Position numbers and translations under genes: made by a program. Below the pieces are notes generated by a model, which saw only the letters and a list, made by a program, of their open reading frames with translations, made no database searches and was not told the origin of the DNA. Positions 7,683-14,171 of a stretch of DNA of 16,194 bases are shown here, piece by piece (the stretch's first letter is position 1; every line of letters begins with the position of its first letter). Source of the stretch: Firmicutes bacterium UBA3936. Lineage in GTDB: Bacteria > Bacillota > Dethiobacteria > Dethiobacterales > Dethiobacteraceae. Where the stretch lies: assembly GCA_002385745.1 (NCBI GenBank), contig DGEC01000061.1:1-16194 (forward strand), written 5' to 3'.

Positions 7683-9743
7683 TTAATTTACAAAACCTCC
7701 CACATCCAAAATCAGGCTGATACTGCCGTCGCCCAGCAGCGTACAGCCGCTGATTCCCCTGATTCTCCGCCTGCGTAAATATCCCGGCAGCGCTTTGACC
7801 ACCACTTCCTGCTGCCCCAGCAGCTCGTCCACAAAAAAGCAAACCTTGTTGTCATCGTGTTCCGTCAGGATAAACACACCCTCCTCAAGCTTCGTGGCAG
7901 CAGACGGTATTGAATAAAACTCGGAAAGGCGAATAATCGGGTAGCAGGAATCCCGGACCATAATCATTTCATTGCCGTCGGGATCCACAATAATCTTATT
8001 GCCCGTCAGGCGGACAGTCTCCCTAATGTCATTTATGGGAATGATAAAGAGGGAATTGCCCACATTTATCTTCATGCCTTCAATAATTGCCAAAGTTAGC
8101 GGAATCTTAAGGGTAAATACCGTGCCCCGGCCTTTTTTGCTGTCTACGGCAACGGTACCGCCAATTGATTCTAGATTTTTCTTCACTACATCCATCCCGA
8201 CACCCCTGCCGGACAGTTCCGTTATCTGTTCACTGGTTGAAAAGCCCGGTAAAAATATCAGGGAATAGATTTCCTTGTCCGTCAATTCATCCTCCGGCTT
8301 GGAGAGCAAATTATTCCGGCGGGCTTTCCGCAGGATCTTTTCCTTATCCAGCCCCCGGCCGTCGTCCCGGACACTAACCACCACATAATTGCCGTCATTT
8401 CTGGCCTCCAAAGTCACTGTCCCTGTTCTTTCCTTGCCCAGGGCTTCCCTTATCTCAGGTTCTTCCAGGCCATGGTCAATGGCGTTGCGGATCAAATGCA
8501 TCAAGGGGTCCGAAATATTCTCAATAATATTCTTGTCAACCTCCGTGTTTTCGCCGATTAAGCGCAGCCGTACTTCCTTGCCGACTTTCCGGCTTGTGTC
8601 CCGGACAACCCGCTGCATCTTGAGAAATGTGGTTGTCAGCGGCACCATGCGCAGTGACATGACAATATCCTGGATTTCCCGCGTGATTTTTTGCAGCTGC
8701 CTTGCCGCCTGCCCGAAATTTTCCAGTTCCAATCCCTGTAAATCAGGATTTTGCGTAACCATGGCTTCGGCAATAACCATTTCGCCTACTAGATCCATCA
8801 GTTTGTCCAGTTTGGCCACGTTAACGCTGATCATGCTGCTTGCCGGCAGGGAAATGCTGTCTTCCGCGCGGTCACCGCCGCCCGCCCCGGCCCGTTTTCC
8901 CCCGGCCTTTTGCGCTTCCTGCTTTGCAGCGGCTTCTTCCCTTTCGGGAAAGCCCTTCTCCTTAATCTCTTTAAACTGCTCCAAAGTAATTGCTCTTAAT
9001 TCCAGATCCTTTAAAAACAGGGTGTTTTGCAATATACTGCTTATCTCCCGCAAAGGTTTCCTTGTGGAAAAACCGACGGTAAAGCCCTGCTTGCGGATGA
9101 TTTCGACACTGTCGTCATTTTCCAGGATATCGCCGGGGTAATAGTACAGGTCATCCACGAATCCCCGGAGCTGGCGGACAACGCCATAAGCCCGGACGCT
9201 CTCCATCTCACAGCCGTCATCAAAATAAAGAACCGCCTCATAGGCAGAAAGCCTTTCCGCCCTGATTTCATCTTCCCGCACGGCAGTTTCCGGAAACTTG
9301 TGAGCCTCTTCCCCGCCTTCCGCTATCATCCCGTTTTCCGCTTGCAAATATTTCAGGAATTCTTCGATGCTTCCGGTAAGCTGTGACACATCCCCGTCAG
9401 CCCCGGCACCGCCTTTGATTTTCTGCAGCTCCGCCTTGATAAAGTCAACACCGGCCAGCACCAGATCTGACAATACGGAGTAATCGACTTTTTTGGGCTT
9501 GTACTCCCGCAAATAAAAGAACAGGTCTTCCATGCCATGGGCAAGAGAAGAAAGGTTGCCAAACATCATCATGGCTGCTGAACCTTTAATGGTATGCATG
9601 ATTCGGAATACTTCGTTAACGGCATCCTCCGAGTACCTGCCGGACTTTTCACTTTCCAGGACAATAGCTTCCAGCTGCCCGACATTCTGCTCGGTTTCAA
9701 AAATAAAGACATCAAGCATCTGCTCGCCAGAATTACCAGACAA
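7683..9743 (-). CDS. cheA: CheA, chemotaxis sensor histidine kinase
   Basis: CheA is the array histidine kinase that phosphorylates CheY and CheB. The 686 residues show all five domains: P1 (HPt) with phospho-His50 in IMHTIKGSA; P2, the CheY/CheB-binding domain, about 160-260; a basic Gly/Ala-rich linker (280-292); P3 dimerisation about 300-370; P4 ATPase with the N-box HLIRNAIDHGLEEPE (His416, Asn420), VRDDGRGL (458-465) and GRGVGMDVV (512-520); and P5, CheW-like, from about 552 to the end. The length is usual for the family. The start is TTG at 9743 with an AAGGGGGG/GGAG ribosome binding site just upstream; MSGNSGEQMLDVFIFETEQN places P1 normally. It begins 21 bases after the cheY stop. Confidence 0.97.
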   Translation of the reverse strand: MSGNSGEQMLDVFIFETEQNVGQLEAIVLESEKSGRYSEDAVNEVFRIMHTIKGSAAMMMFGNLSSLAHGMEDLFFYLREYKPKKVDYSVLSDLVLAGVDFIKAELQKIKGGAGADGDVSQLTGSIEEFLKYLQAENGMIAEGGEEAHKFPETAVREDEIRAERLSAYEAVLYFDDGCEMESVRAYGVVRQLRGFVDDLYYYPGDILENDDSVEIIRKQGFTVGFSTRKPLREISSILQNTLFLKDLELRAITLEQFKEIKEKGFPEREEAAAKQEAQKAGGKRAGAGGGDRAEDSISLPASSMISVNVAKLDKLMDLVGEMVIAEAMVTQNPDLQGLELENFGQAARQLQKITREIQDIVMSLRMVPLTTTFLKMQRVVRDTSRKVGKEVRLRLIGENTEVDKNIIENISDPLMHLIRNAIDHGLEEPEIREALGKERTGTVTLEARNDGNYVVVSVRDDGRGLDKEKILRKARRNNLLSKPEDELTDKEIYSLIFLPGFSTSEQITELSGRGVGMDVVKKNLESIGGTVAVDSKKGRGTVFTLKIPLTLAIIEGMKINVGNSLFIIPINDIRETVRLTGNKIIVDPDGNEMIMVRDSCYPIIRLSEFYSIPSAATKLEEGVFILTEHDDNKVCFFVDELLGQQEVVVKALPGYLRRRRIRGISGCTLLGDGSISLILDVGGFVN

Positions 9744-9764
9744 TTCTCCGCCCCCCTTGCTTCT

Positions 9765-10120
9765 TCAACTTAATTTTTTTAAGGTTTCAATAACGTAGTT
9801 TTCTTTGAAAGGTTTGATAATAAATGATTTGGCGCCGTTTAAAATTGCTTCCTTGACCATACTCTCCTGTCCCATGGCGGTAATCATAACAACCGTGGCT
9901 TTTGGATCTATTTTCATTATTTCTTTCAATGTTTTTAAACCGTCCATTTCCGGCATGGTAATATCCAGGGTAACAATATCCGGTTTGCATTCCAAATATT
10001 TTTTATGCCGATTGCTCCGTTTTCCGCTTCTCCGACCACTTCAAAGCCATTGTTTAGCAGCATATTTTTCAGGGACAGGCGCATAAAAGCAGCATCATCG
10101 ATAATCAAAACCCTCGTCAT
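9765..10120 (-). CDS. cheY: CheY response regulator with a one-base frame disruption
   Basis: CheY-P binds the flagellar switch. The gene is visible in two frames. The 10120-9935 frame gives MTRVLIIDDAAFMRLSLKNM... up to AIGIK, then turns into nonsense (NIWNANRILLPW) and stops after 61 codons. The remaining CheY (YLECKPDIVTLDITMPEMDG... ending LKKLS) lies in the -1 frame. Joining them at the A6 run (9999-10004) gives about 118 residues with DD at 8-9, phospho-acceptor Asp53, Thr in MITAMGQ and Lys in IIKPF, very close to Thermotoga-type CheY. One A (seven instead of six) would repair the frame; a -1 slip on A AAA AAT would do the same. The ATG at 10120 overlaps the end of the TetR gene by 26 bases; AAGGAG lies 14 bases upstream. 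It may be an assembly error, a mutation or recoding. Confidence 0.9.
9998..10004 (-). other. Candidate slippery heptamer in cheY
   Basis: On the coding strand the zero-frame codons ATA AAA AAT contain the heptamer A AAA AAT, which fits the X XXY YYZ form used in -1 ribosomal frameshifting. The downstream CheY sequence is exactly in the -1 frame from here. A simple one-base deletion in an A7 run explains the same data and is the simpler reading. Confidence 0.4.
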
Positions 10121-10730
10121 ATCCTTTTCCTACACTCCTTCTGTGAAAATTGGTAAATAGATCAAGTAGAACCTGCAGTGTTGCAGAAGCATATTCTTTT
10201 AGGGAAAATTTATAGCTGCAAAAACGCCATTTTAAACAAACTGACTGGAAAAAACCCCAGATAAGATCAACAAGCTGTTCTGTTGCAATCCAGCGGGGCA
10301 GCCGGCCGGCTTCCTGTGCCCTGCTTACCAGTTCCTCGAGAACCTTCAGGCGGGCGAAATAGATCCCGGTAATTTTGTCGCTGAATTCCGGGTCGCAGGC
10401 CAAGACAGCAAATGATTGTAAAATTGCGGTCATTTGCGGGTAATTGTTGTAATATTCCGCATACCGGACCAGGTAATAAGATACAGCCTCCACCGGGTCG
10501 TCCTGCAAAAAGGCCGAAGCTGCAATATCATCATCATACCGGGCAAAAAAATCTATAACGGCATGGAGCAAATCATTTTTTTTTGAAAAATGGCGAAATA
10601 TGGCCGCCTCGGAAATTTTTTCCCTCCTGGCCACCTCCCTGGTAGAAACATTGTGAATCCCGAATTCATCAATAACATCGATTGTTGTCAGCACAATTCT
10701 TTCCTTGCGGTGCAAATGGGAACTGTCCAT
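10095..10730 (-). CDS. TetR/AcrR-family transcriptional regulator
   Basis: A 211-aa regulator with the N-terminal TetR DNA-binding domain (about 8-60): RIVLTTIDVIDEFGI, then the helix-turn-helix VSTREVARREKISEAAIFRHF (27-48) and SKKNDLLHAVIDFF. The C-terminal part is all-helical and lacks any ligand signature I can name. The start at ATG 10730 has GGAGG four bases upstream. Its 3' end overlaps the start of cheY by 26 bases, so it is almost certainly the first gene of the chemotaxis transcript and is translationally linked to it. A sigma-28-like promoter and TTTGC/GCAAA inverted repeats lie directly upstream, so auto-regulation of the operon is a reasonable inference. The effector and targets are unknown. 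Confidence 0.93.
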   Translation of the reverse strand: MDSSHLHRKERIVLTTIDVIDEFGIHNVSTREVARREKISEAAIFRHFSKKNDLLHAVIDFFARYDDDIAASAFLQDDPVEAVSYYLVRYAEYYNNYPQMTAILQSFAVLACDPEFSDKITGIYFARLKVLEELVSRAQEAGRLPRWIATEQLVDLIWGFFQSVCLKWRFCSYKFSLKEYASATLQVLLDLFTNFHRRSVGKGYDEGFDYR

Positions 10731-10770
10731 GGTACCTCCACAGGCGGGTTAGTTAGCCTTTACTCACAAT

Positions 10771-10823
10771 TTGCTATCGGCCTGTTACCGGCAAATCTTT
10801 ACCCTTCCCTGCAAATTTTTTGC
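10771..10823. promoter_or_regulatory. Repeated TTTGC/GCAAA elements around the operon promoter
   Basis: The palindrome gcaaattttttgc (10811-10823) and a second pair of half-sites (GCAAAT at 10791-10796 and ATTTGC read in the opposite orientation near 10769-10774) flank and overlap the sigma-28-like promoter. Such inverted half-sites around a promoter would suit a dimeric repressor, possibly the TetR protein encoded next to it. This is inference, and AT-rich half-sites can arise by chance. Confidence 0.35.
10774..10801 (-). promoter_or_regulatory. Sigma-28 (SigD/FliA)-type promoter of the chemotaxis operon
   Basis: On the minus strand TAAAGATT (10794-10801) is followed by GCCGATAG (10774-10781), with 16 bases between TAAA and GCCGATAG. 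The motility sigma factor consensus is TAAA, about 15 bases, GCCGATAA/T, so 7 of 8 bases of the -10 element and all of the TAAA core match. It lies 43 bases upstream of the TetR start codon and just downstream of the terminator of the preceding unit, exactly where an operon promoter is expected. Confidence 0.75.
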
Positions 10824-10869
10824 AAAAAAAAGGACACTGGAAACAATGGGCTTGTTTCCAGTGTCCTTT
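10824..10869 (-). terminator. Strong intrinsic terminator after the HD-domain gene
   Basis: A perfect 15-bp stem (arms aggacactggaaaca at 10831-10845 and its complement at 10853-10867) with a 7-base loop is followed on the minus strand by eight T residues (A run 10824-10831). It starts 17 bases after the HD-domain gene's stop and isolates the chemotaxis operon from upstream transcription. Confidence 0.92.
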
Positions 10870-10885
10870 CGGGCATCCCGCGGCA

Positions 10886-11464
10886 TTACGGATTCCCGGC
10901 CAAGCCTATGGCTTCTGCCACACCCTGCATGCCTTTAATTGTTTCTTCAATAATTACCGGCAATTCCAGGCCCAGCATTTCCGCCCCTTCAGCAATAATT
11001 TCCCTGTTAACGCCGGCGGCAAAGCTTTTTTGCTTCCATTTCTTCATCACCGATTTGGCCTGCATTTCAAAGATGCTTTTGCTGGGACGCATCAGGGCGG
11101 TGGCTGCAACAAGCCCGGTAAGTTCGTCAATTGTATACAAAACAATTTCCATTTTTTCTTTGGGCTTCACATCAGTACACAGCTTCCAGCCGTGGCTTAA
11201 AACAGCCCTGATGTAATCAGGCGGCCAGCCCCTATCCTTTAGTATCTCCTCCGTTTTCAGACAATGCTCCCCGGGGTACATTTCATAGTCCAAATCGTGC
11301 ACAAGGCCGATAACTCCCCACTTTTCCGGGTCCTCGCCAAATAAAGCGGCAAAGTGCCGCATGACCGCTTCAACAGCCAGGGCATGCTTGATTAAACTGT
11401 CACTTTTATTATACTCTGTCAAAAGCCGGTAGGCTTCTTCCCTGCCGGGAACTTTTTCTTGCAT
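10886..11464 (-). CDS. HD-domain protein, predicted metal-dependent phosphohydrolase
   Basis: A 192-aa soluble protein with an HD-type metal-binding pattern: His27 (KHALAVEAVMRHF), His56-Asp57 (VIGLVHDLDYE), further His67 and His91, and Asp113 in the closing helix (YTIDELTGLV). This H...HD...D arrangement is that of HD superfamily hydrolases, often of the small HDIG type found in many Firmicutes; a substrate cannot be assigned. The C-terminal half (about 125-192) is helical with KSVMKKWKQKSFAAGVNREII. The ATG at 11464 has AGAGGG about 8 bases upstream. It lies 56 bases after the MscS-like gene on the same strand and is followed by a strong terminator, so the two genes probably share a transcript. 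Confidence 0.88.
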   Translation of the reverse strand: MQEKVPGREEAYRLLTEYNKSDSLIKHALAVEAVMRHFAALFGEDPEKWGVIGLVHDLDYEMYPGEHCLKTEEILKDRGWPPDYIRAVLSHGWKLCTDVKPKEKMEIVLYTIDELTGLVAATALMRPSKSIFEMQAKSVMKKWKQKSFAAGVNREIIAEGAEMLGLELPVIIEETIKGMQGVAEAIGLAGNP

Positions 11465-11498
11465 GCAAAACCCTCTTTCCGTTCATTTTTTCATACTT

Positions 11499-11514
11499 GC
11501 CTGCAGCTGCAGGC
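11499..11514. repeat. Perfect 16-base palindrome between the MscS-like and HD genes
   Basis: The sequence gcctgcagctgcaggc is its own reverse complement and lies 6 bases after the MscS-like stop codon. It could form a 6-bp stem in the transcript. On the minus strand no T tract follows it, so it is not a typical terminator in the direction of the genes; on the plus strand TTTTCTTT follows, but no plus-strand gene ends here. It may be an RNA-processing or regulatory hairpin, or chance. Confidence 0.5.
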
Positions 11515-11520
11515 TTTTCT

Positions 11521-12603
11521 TTATGATGACGGCCCCGTGTTTTCCAGGTAAACGGCTCTGGAAGGATAGGCAAATTCCACCCCTTCCCCGGCCAGGATTT
11601 CCATGATTTTTATGTTCACATCTTCTTTTACTGCCAGGTATTCTCCCCGGACAGTTGTTTTGGTGAAAAAGTACACCAGAATATCCAGGCTGCTGTCGCC
11701 AAAACGGTCAAAATTCACATACAGCGTCTCCTGATCAACTTCCGGATGTTTCTGCAGCATGCTTCTGATTTTTTCCATACACTGCTTCAGTTTTTCCGGC
11801 GGCGTCGCAAACTTAATACTTAAGTGGAAAACAACCCTTCGCTTGCCCATCCGGGACCAGTTTGTCACTGCTTTGCCGGCAAGTACGGAATTGGGAACTG
11901 TAACCAGGGCCTGGGCAAAGGTCCGTATCTTGGTACTGCGAAAAGAGATTTCCTCAACCGTCCCTTCCACTTCGGGAGTTTCAATCCAGTCTCCCACGGA
12001 AAAGGGTTTGTCAAGGATAATCATGATACCGCCAAAGACATTGGCGGCGGTATCCTGGGCCGCCAGAGCAATGGCCAGCCCCCCAAGGCCAAGGCCCGCC
12101 AGAAAGCCGCCTACATTGTAGCCCCAGGTCTGTATAACCATCAGCAGCGCCAGCACCACAATCAGTACCCTGACTATTTTGGAAAAGAAATTAAGCAGCG
12201 TCAGGTCGACGCCATACTTCTCATGCAGTTCAAGATAATTGTTTTTATCCGCCACCAGGTAAAAACCCTGGGCGACAAAAAAGATAACCAGTGTACGGTA
12301 AATGGGACTGAGCACCAGGTAAACTTCTGCTTTCAGGGGCAGAATCAAGAGCGCAAAATAAACGCCAACCACTATAAACAGCGACTTTACGGGATTTTGA
12401 AAAGCAGCCAGAAGGTTGTTGTCCAGATCGGTTCTTGTCTTTTTGGCAAAGCCAAGCAAAAATCTAAATATTATTCCGGTAAAAAAACCCCTCGTCAGCA
12501 GGAAAAACAAAAAAGCAGCCGCTGCAGCAATAATATACTGCCAGGTACCAAAGGCGGCAAACAGCTCCGTCCACTTGTTCAGTACAGGCATATTCTCAAA
12601 CAT
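11521..12603 (-). CDS. MscS-family mechanosensitive ion channel
   Basis: A 360-aa small-conductance mechanosensitive-channel family protein that would open under membrane tension to release solutes. About five membrane segments are visible (near 22-38, 74-90, 100-117, 143-160 and 166-186). The last is the Gly/Ala-rich pore helix GFLAGLGLGGLAIALAAQDT, followed by the typical NVFGGIMIILDKPFSVGDWIE entry into the beta domain (about 189-208), then VEGTVEEISFRSTKIRT and VPNSVL, and a C-terminal alpha/beta domain to the end. The start at ATG 12603 has GGGGAGG six bases upstream. The protein has two more membrane segments than E. coli MscS (three), as in many MscS-like homologues. Its link to the downstream HD protein is positional only. 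Confidence 0.93.
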   Translation of the reverse strand: MFENMPVLNKWTELFAAFGTWQYIIAAAAAFLFFLLTRGFFTGIIFRFLLGFAKKTRTDLDNNLLAAFQNPVKSLFIVVGVYFALLILPLKAEVYLVLSPIYRTLVIFFVAQGFYLVADKNNYLELHEKYGVDLTLLNFFSKIVRVLIVVLALLMVIQTWGYNVGGFLAGLGLGGLAIALAAQDTAANVFGGIMIILDKPFSVGDWIETPEVEGTVEEISFRSTKIRTFAQALVTVPNSVLAGKAVTNWSRMGKRRVVFHLSIKFATPPEKLKQCMEKIRSMLQKHPEVDQETLYVNFDRFGDSSLDILVYFFTKTTVRGEYLAVKEDVNIKIMEILAGEGVEFAYPSRAVYLENTGPSS

Positions 12604-12674
12604 CTTCGGCCTCCCCGGCGGAAAATTTCCCCTGCCTGCTTCTTAGTTGGCGCAAATCGGGGATGTTTCCTTTT

Positions 12675-12700
12675 ATATTATACATATTATACATAAAATA
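12675..12700 (-). promoter_or_regulatory. Candidate promoter with a duplicated -10 box for the MscS-like gene
   Basis: On the minus strand the 9-mer ATGTATAAT is present twice in tandem (plus coordinates 86-94 and 77-85 of the 12600 block), giving two perfect TATAAT hexamers 9 bases apart, about 75-85 bases upstream of the MscS-like start codon. No convincing -35 box is seen at 16-18 bases from either hexamer, so the promoter call is moderate at best. Confidence 0.4.
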
Positions 12701-12743
12701 AGGCTCCCCTTCTATCAGCTTTCCTCTCTTTCCTGCAACCCGG

Positions 12744-13451
12744 CTATTTGCCGTCTTTTTCCATTACTTTTTCCAGGACAATGCGCCTCTTAAAACCGCC
12801 CCGCTGCCTGCGCTTTTCCGCGGCCAGAGCCGTCAATTCCTCCATCCCGACTCCCTGTCTTTCTGCGAGAGCCCTCACCACTTCCAATATATCGGCCAGC
12901 TCTTCCTCCTTGCCGGTATGGACAAATTCGCGCACCTCTTCCCACAATTTTTCTCTTAACAGGAGCCTGTATTCTTCCTCACCGGCGGTGCGCCAGAGCG
13001 GTATTTTCCCTTCTTCCCTAATAAGCTCGGGTATCCTGTCCCTGACCAGCTTGTTATAGATCTTTTCCTCCTCTTCTTCCAGGGGGTAGCCGGCCACACT
13101 CTTTTTAACCCTCCGCACCCCTCCCCTGGGATCTTTCACGTCTCCCCGGTAGCGTGGTATAACATGAATATGCAGGTGGAAAATGCTCTGCCCCGCGGCT
13201 TCCCCCACATTAATCCCGATATTGTATCCGTCCGGCCGGAATTTGTCGTCAAGAATTTCCTTAACCCGGAAGAGCAGGGCATTCATGGCCGCAAGTTCCT
13301 GCTCTTCCGCTTCGAAAATGGTGGCAATATGCCTTTTGGGCACCACCAAAGTGTGTCCCTCATTGACCGGGAAATTATCATAAAAAGCTTTGGCCGCTTC
13401 ATTTTCGCACAGCAGTCCTGCTGTTTTCCTGCAAAAGATACAATTTCTCAT
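12744..13451 (-). CDS. HIT-domain hydrolase fused to a MazG-like pyrophosphohydrolase domain
   Basis: A 235-aa two-domain protein. Residues 1-115 are a HIT-family domain: CIFC at 4-7 (probable zinc-site cysteines), NEGHTLVVPKRH, and the histidine triad FHLHIHVIPR with His92, His94 (expected nucleophile) and His96. Residues about 130-228 resemble the MazG/phosphoribosyl-ATP pyrophosphohydrolase-like family: IYNKLVRDRIPELIREEGK, EKLWEEVREF (Glu171, Glu172, Glu175) and EEELADILEVV (Glu184, Asp187), i.e. an EExxE...ExxD metal site, then the family's closing RGGFKRRIVL. HIT proteins hydrolyse dinucleoside polyphosphates or nucleotide conjugates; MazG-like enzymes remove pyrophosphate from (d)NTPs. 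A joint nucleotide house-cleaning role is inferred. The ATG at 13451 has GAGAGG about 7 bases upstream, 19 bases after the UPF0047 gene. Confidence 0.9.
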   Translation of the reverse strand: MRNCIFCRKTAGLLCENEAAKAFYDNFPVNEGHTLVVPKRHIATIFEAEEQELAAMNALLFRVKEILDDKFRPDGYNIGINVGEAAGQSIFHLHIHVIPRYRGDVKDPRGGVRRVKKSVAGYPLEEEEEKIYNKLVRDRIPELIREEGKIPLWRTAGEEEYRLLLREKLWEEVREFVHTGKEEELADILEVVRALAERQGVGMEELTALAAEKRRQRGGFKRRIVLEKVMEKDGK

Positions 13452-13470
13452 TTCTTACCTCTCCGGATTT

Positions 13471-13887
13471 TTATTCCCCGATAATTTTTACCAGCACCCT
13501 TTTTCTCCGCTTGCCGTCAAATTCCCCGTAAAAAATCTGCTCCCAGGGTCCGAAATCCAGCCTGCCGTCCGTGACTGCCACCACAACTTCCCGGCCCATA
13601 ATGGTCCGCTTCAAATGGGCGTCGGCATTATCCTCAAAAACGTTATGGTCATACCGGTCATATGGTTTTTCCGGCGCCAGCTCTTCCAGGAAACGCTCAA
13701 AGTCCCGGTGCAGGCCGGGTTCATCGTCATTAATAAAGACACTGGCAGTTATATGCATGGCATTGCAGAGCAAAAGCCCTTCCTTTATCCCGCTTTCCCG
13801 CAGGCACTCCTCCACCTTATCCGTAATATTTATCAGCGCCCGCCTTGTTTTTGTCTCAAACCATAACTCCTTACGGTAAGTTTTCAT
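13471..13887 (-). CDS. UPF0047/YjbQ family protein
   Basis: A compact 138-140 aa protein with the YjbQ/UPF0047 signature: LCNAMHITASVFINDDE, then DRYDHNVFEDNADAHLK, followed by RTIMGREVVVAVTDGRLDFGPWEQIFYGEFDG and the basic RRKRVLVKIIGE end. Conserved His and Asp residues (MHIT, NADAH) suggest a metal or active site. Members are sometimes annotated as secondary thiamine-phosphate synthase enzymes, but their true cellular role is uncertain. Two in-frame ATGs are present (13893 and 13887); AAGGAGG lies one base before the first and seven before the second, so 13887 is preferred. It is the first gene of a two-gene minus-strand unit with the HIT-MazG gene (19-base gap) and is divergent from pckG. 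Confidence 0.92.
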   Translation of the reverse strand: MKTYRKELWFETKTRRALINITDKVEECLRESGIKEGLLLCNAMHITASVFINDDEPGLHRDFERFLEELAPEKPYDRYDHNVFEDNADAHLKRTIMGREVVVAVTDGRLDFGPWEQIFYGEFDGKRRKRVLVKIIGE

Positions 13888-14171
13888 TTTCATGCCTCCT
13901 TAAGACCGTACTTCTCCATTTATTCCTGCCGCCCGGGTTCCCTGCCTGCCGGTTTTCTCGGGCAGGCCTGCTGCCATAAAATAAATCTTGCCTGTGGCAG
14001 CCGGTGCTGATAATATTTATTACAGCGAGCAAAAACTGCGTCAGGGCGATAAAAAACAGGCCGCTAAAGAGGATTTCCCCGGTTTTCCTTGAATAATACT
14101 AGGATAATCATTCTTTATTATATCATAATGGCATCTGCTTCCAAGGAAGCAGAATTTGTTAAGGAGGATAT
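13888..14171. other. Divergent intergenic region between the UPF0047 gene and pckG
   Basis: About 280 bases without a gene. The half near the UPF0047 gene (13920-14015) is GC-rich with short imperfect inverted repeats built from CTGCC/GGCAG units (for example cctgcc at about 13942 with ggcagg at about 13961). The half near pckG (14085-14130) is AT-rich and should hold the pckG promoter, but I cannot pick hexamers with good spacing. A minus-strand candidate is CTGACG, 16 bases, TAATAA for the UPF0047 unit, weak. No ORF, tRNA or known riboswitch pattern was recognised. Confidence 0.5.
14134..14153 (+). promoter_or_regulatory. Inverted repeat upstream of the pckG ribosome binding site
   Basis: Arms tctgcttcc (14134-14142) and ggaagcaga (14145-14153) are perfectly complementary with a 2-base centre. 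The element lies just downstream of an AT-rich promoter-like stretch and 7 bases before the AAGGAGG of pckG. Size, symmetry and place fit an operator for a dimeric repressor; a short leader hairpin is the alternative. No known regulator site was recognised. Confidence 0.55.

Noticed and set aside
11824..12696. A 290-codon plus-strand open frame opposite the MscS-like gene
   Set aside because: It is antisense to a well-supported channel gene, its composition is rich in Gln, Lys and His without any family pattern, and it runs past the channel's start into the promoter region.
13920..14015. A structured RNA or riboswitch in the GC-rich CTGCC/GGCAG region
   Set aside because: The short complementary pieces are imperfect and do not assemble into any riboswitch pattern that I recognise.
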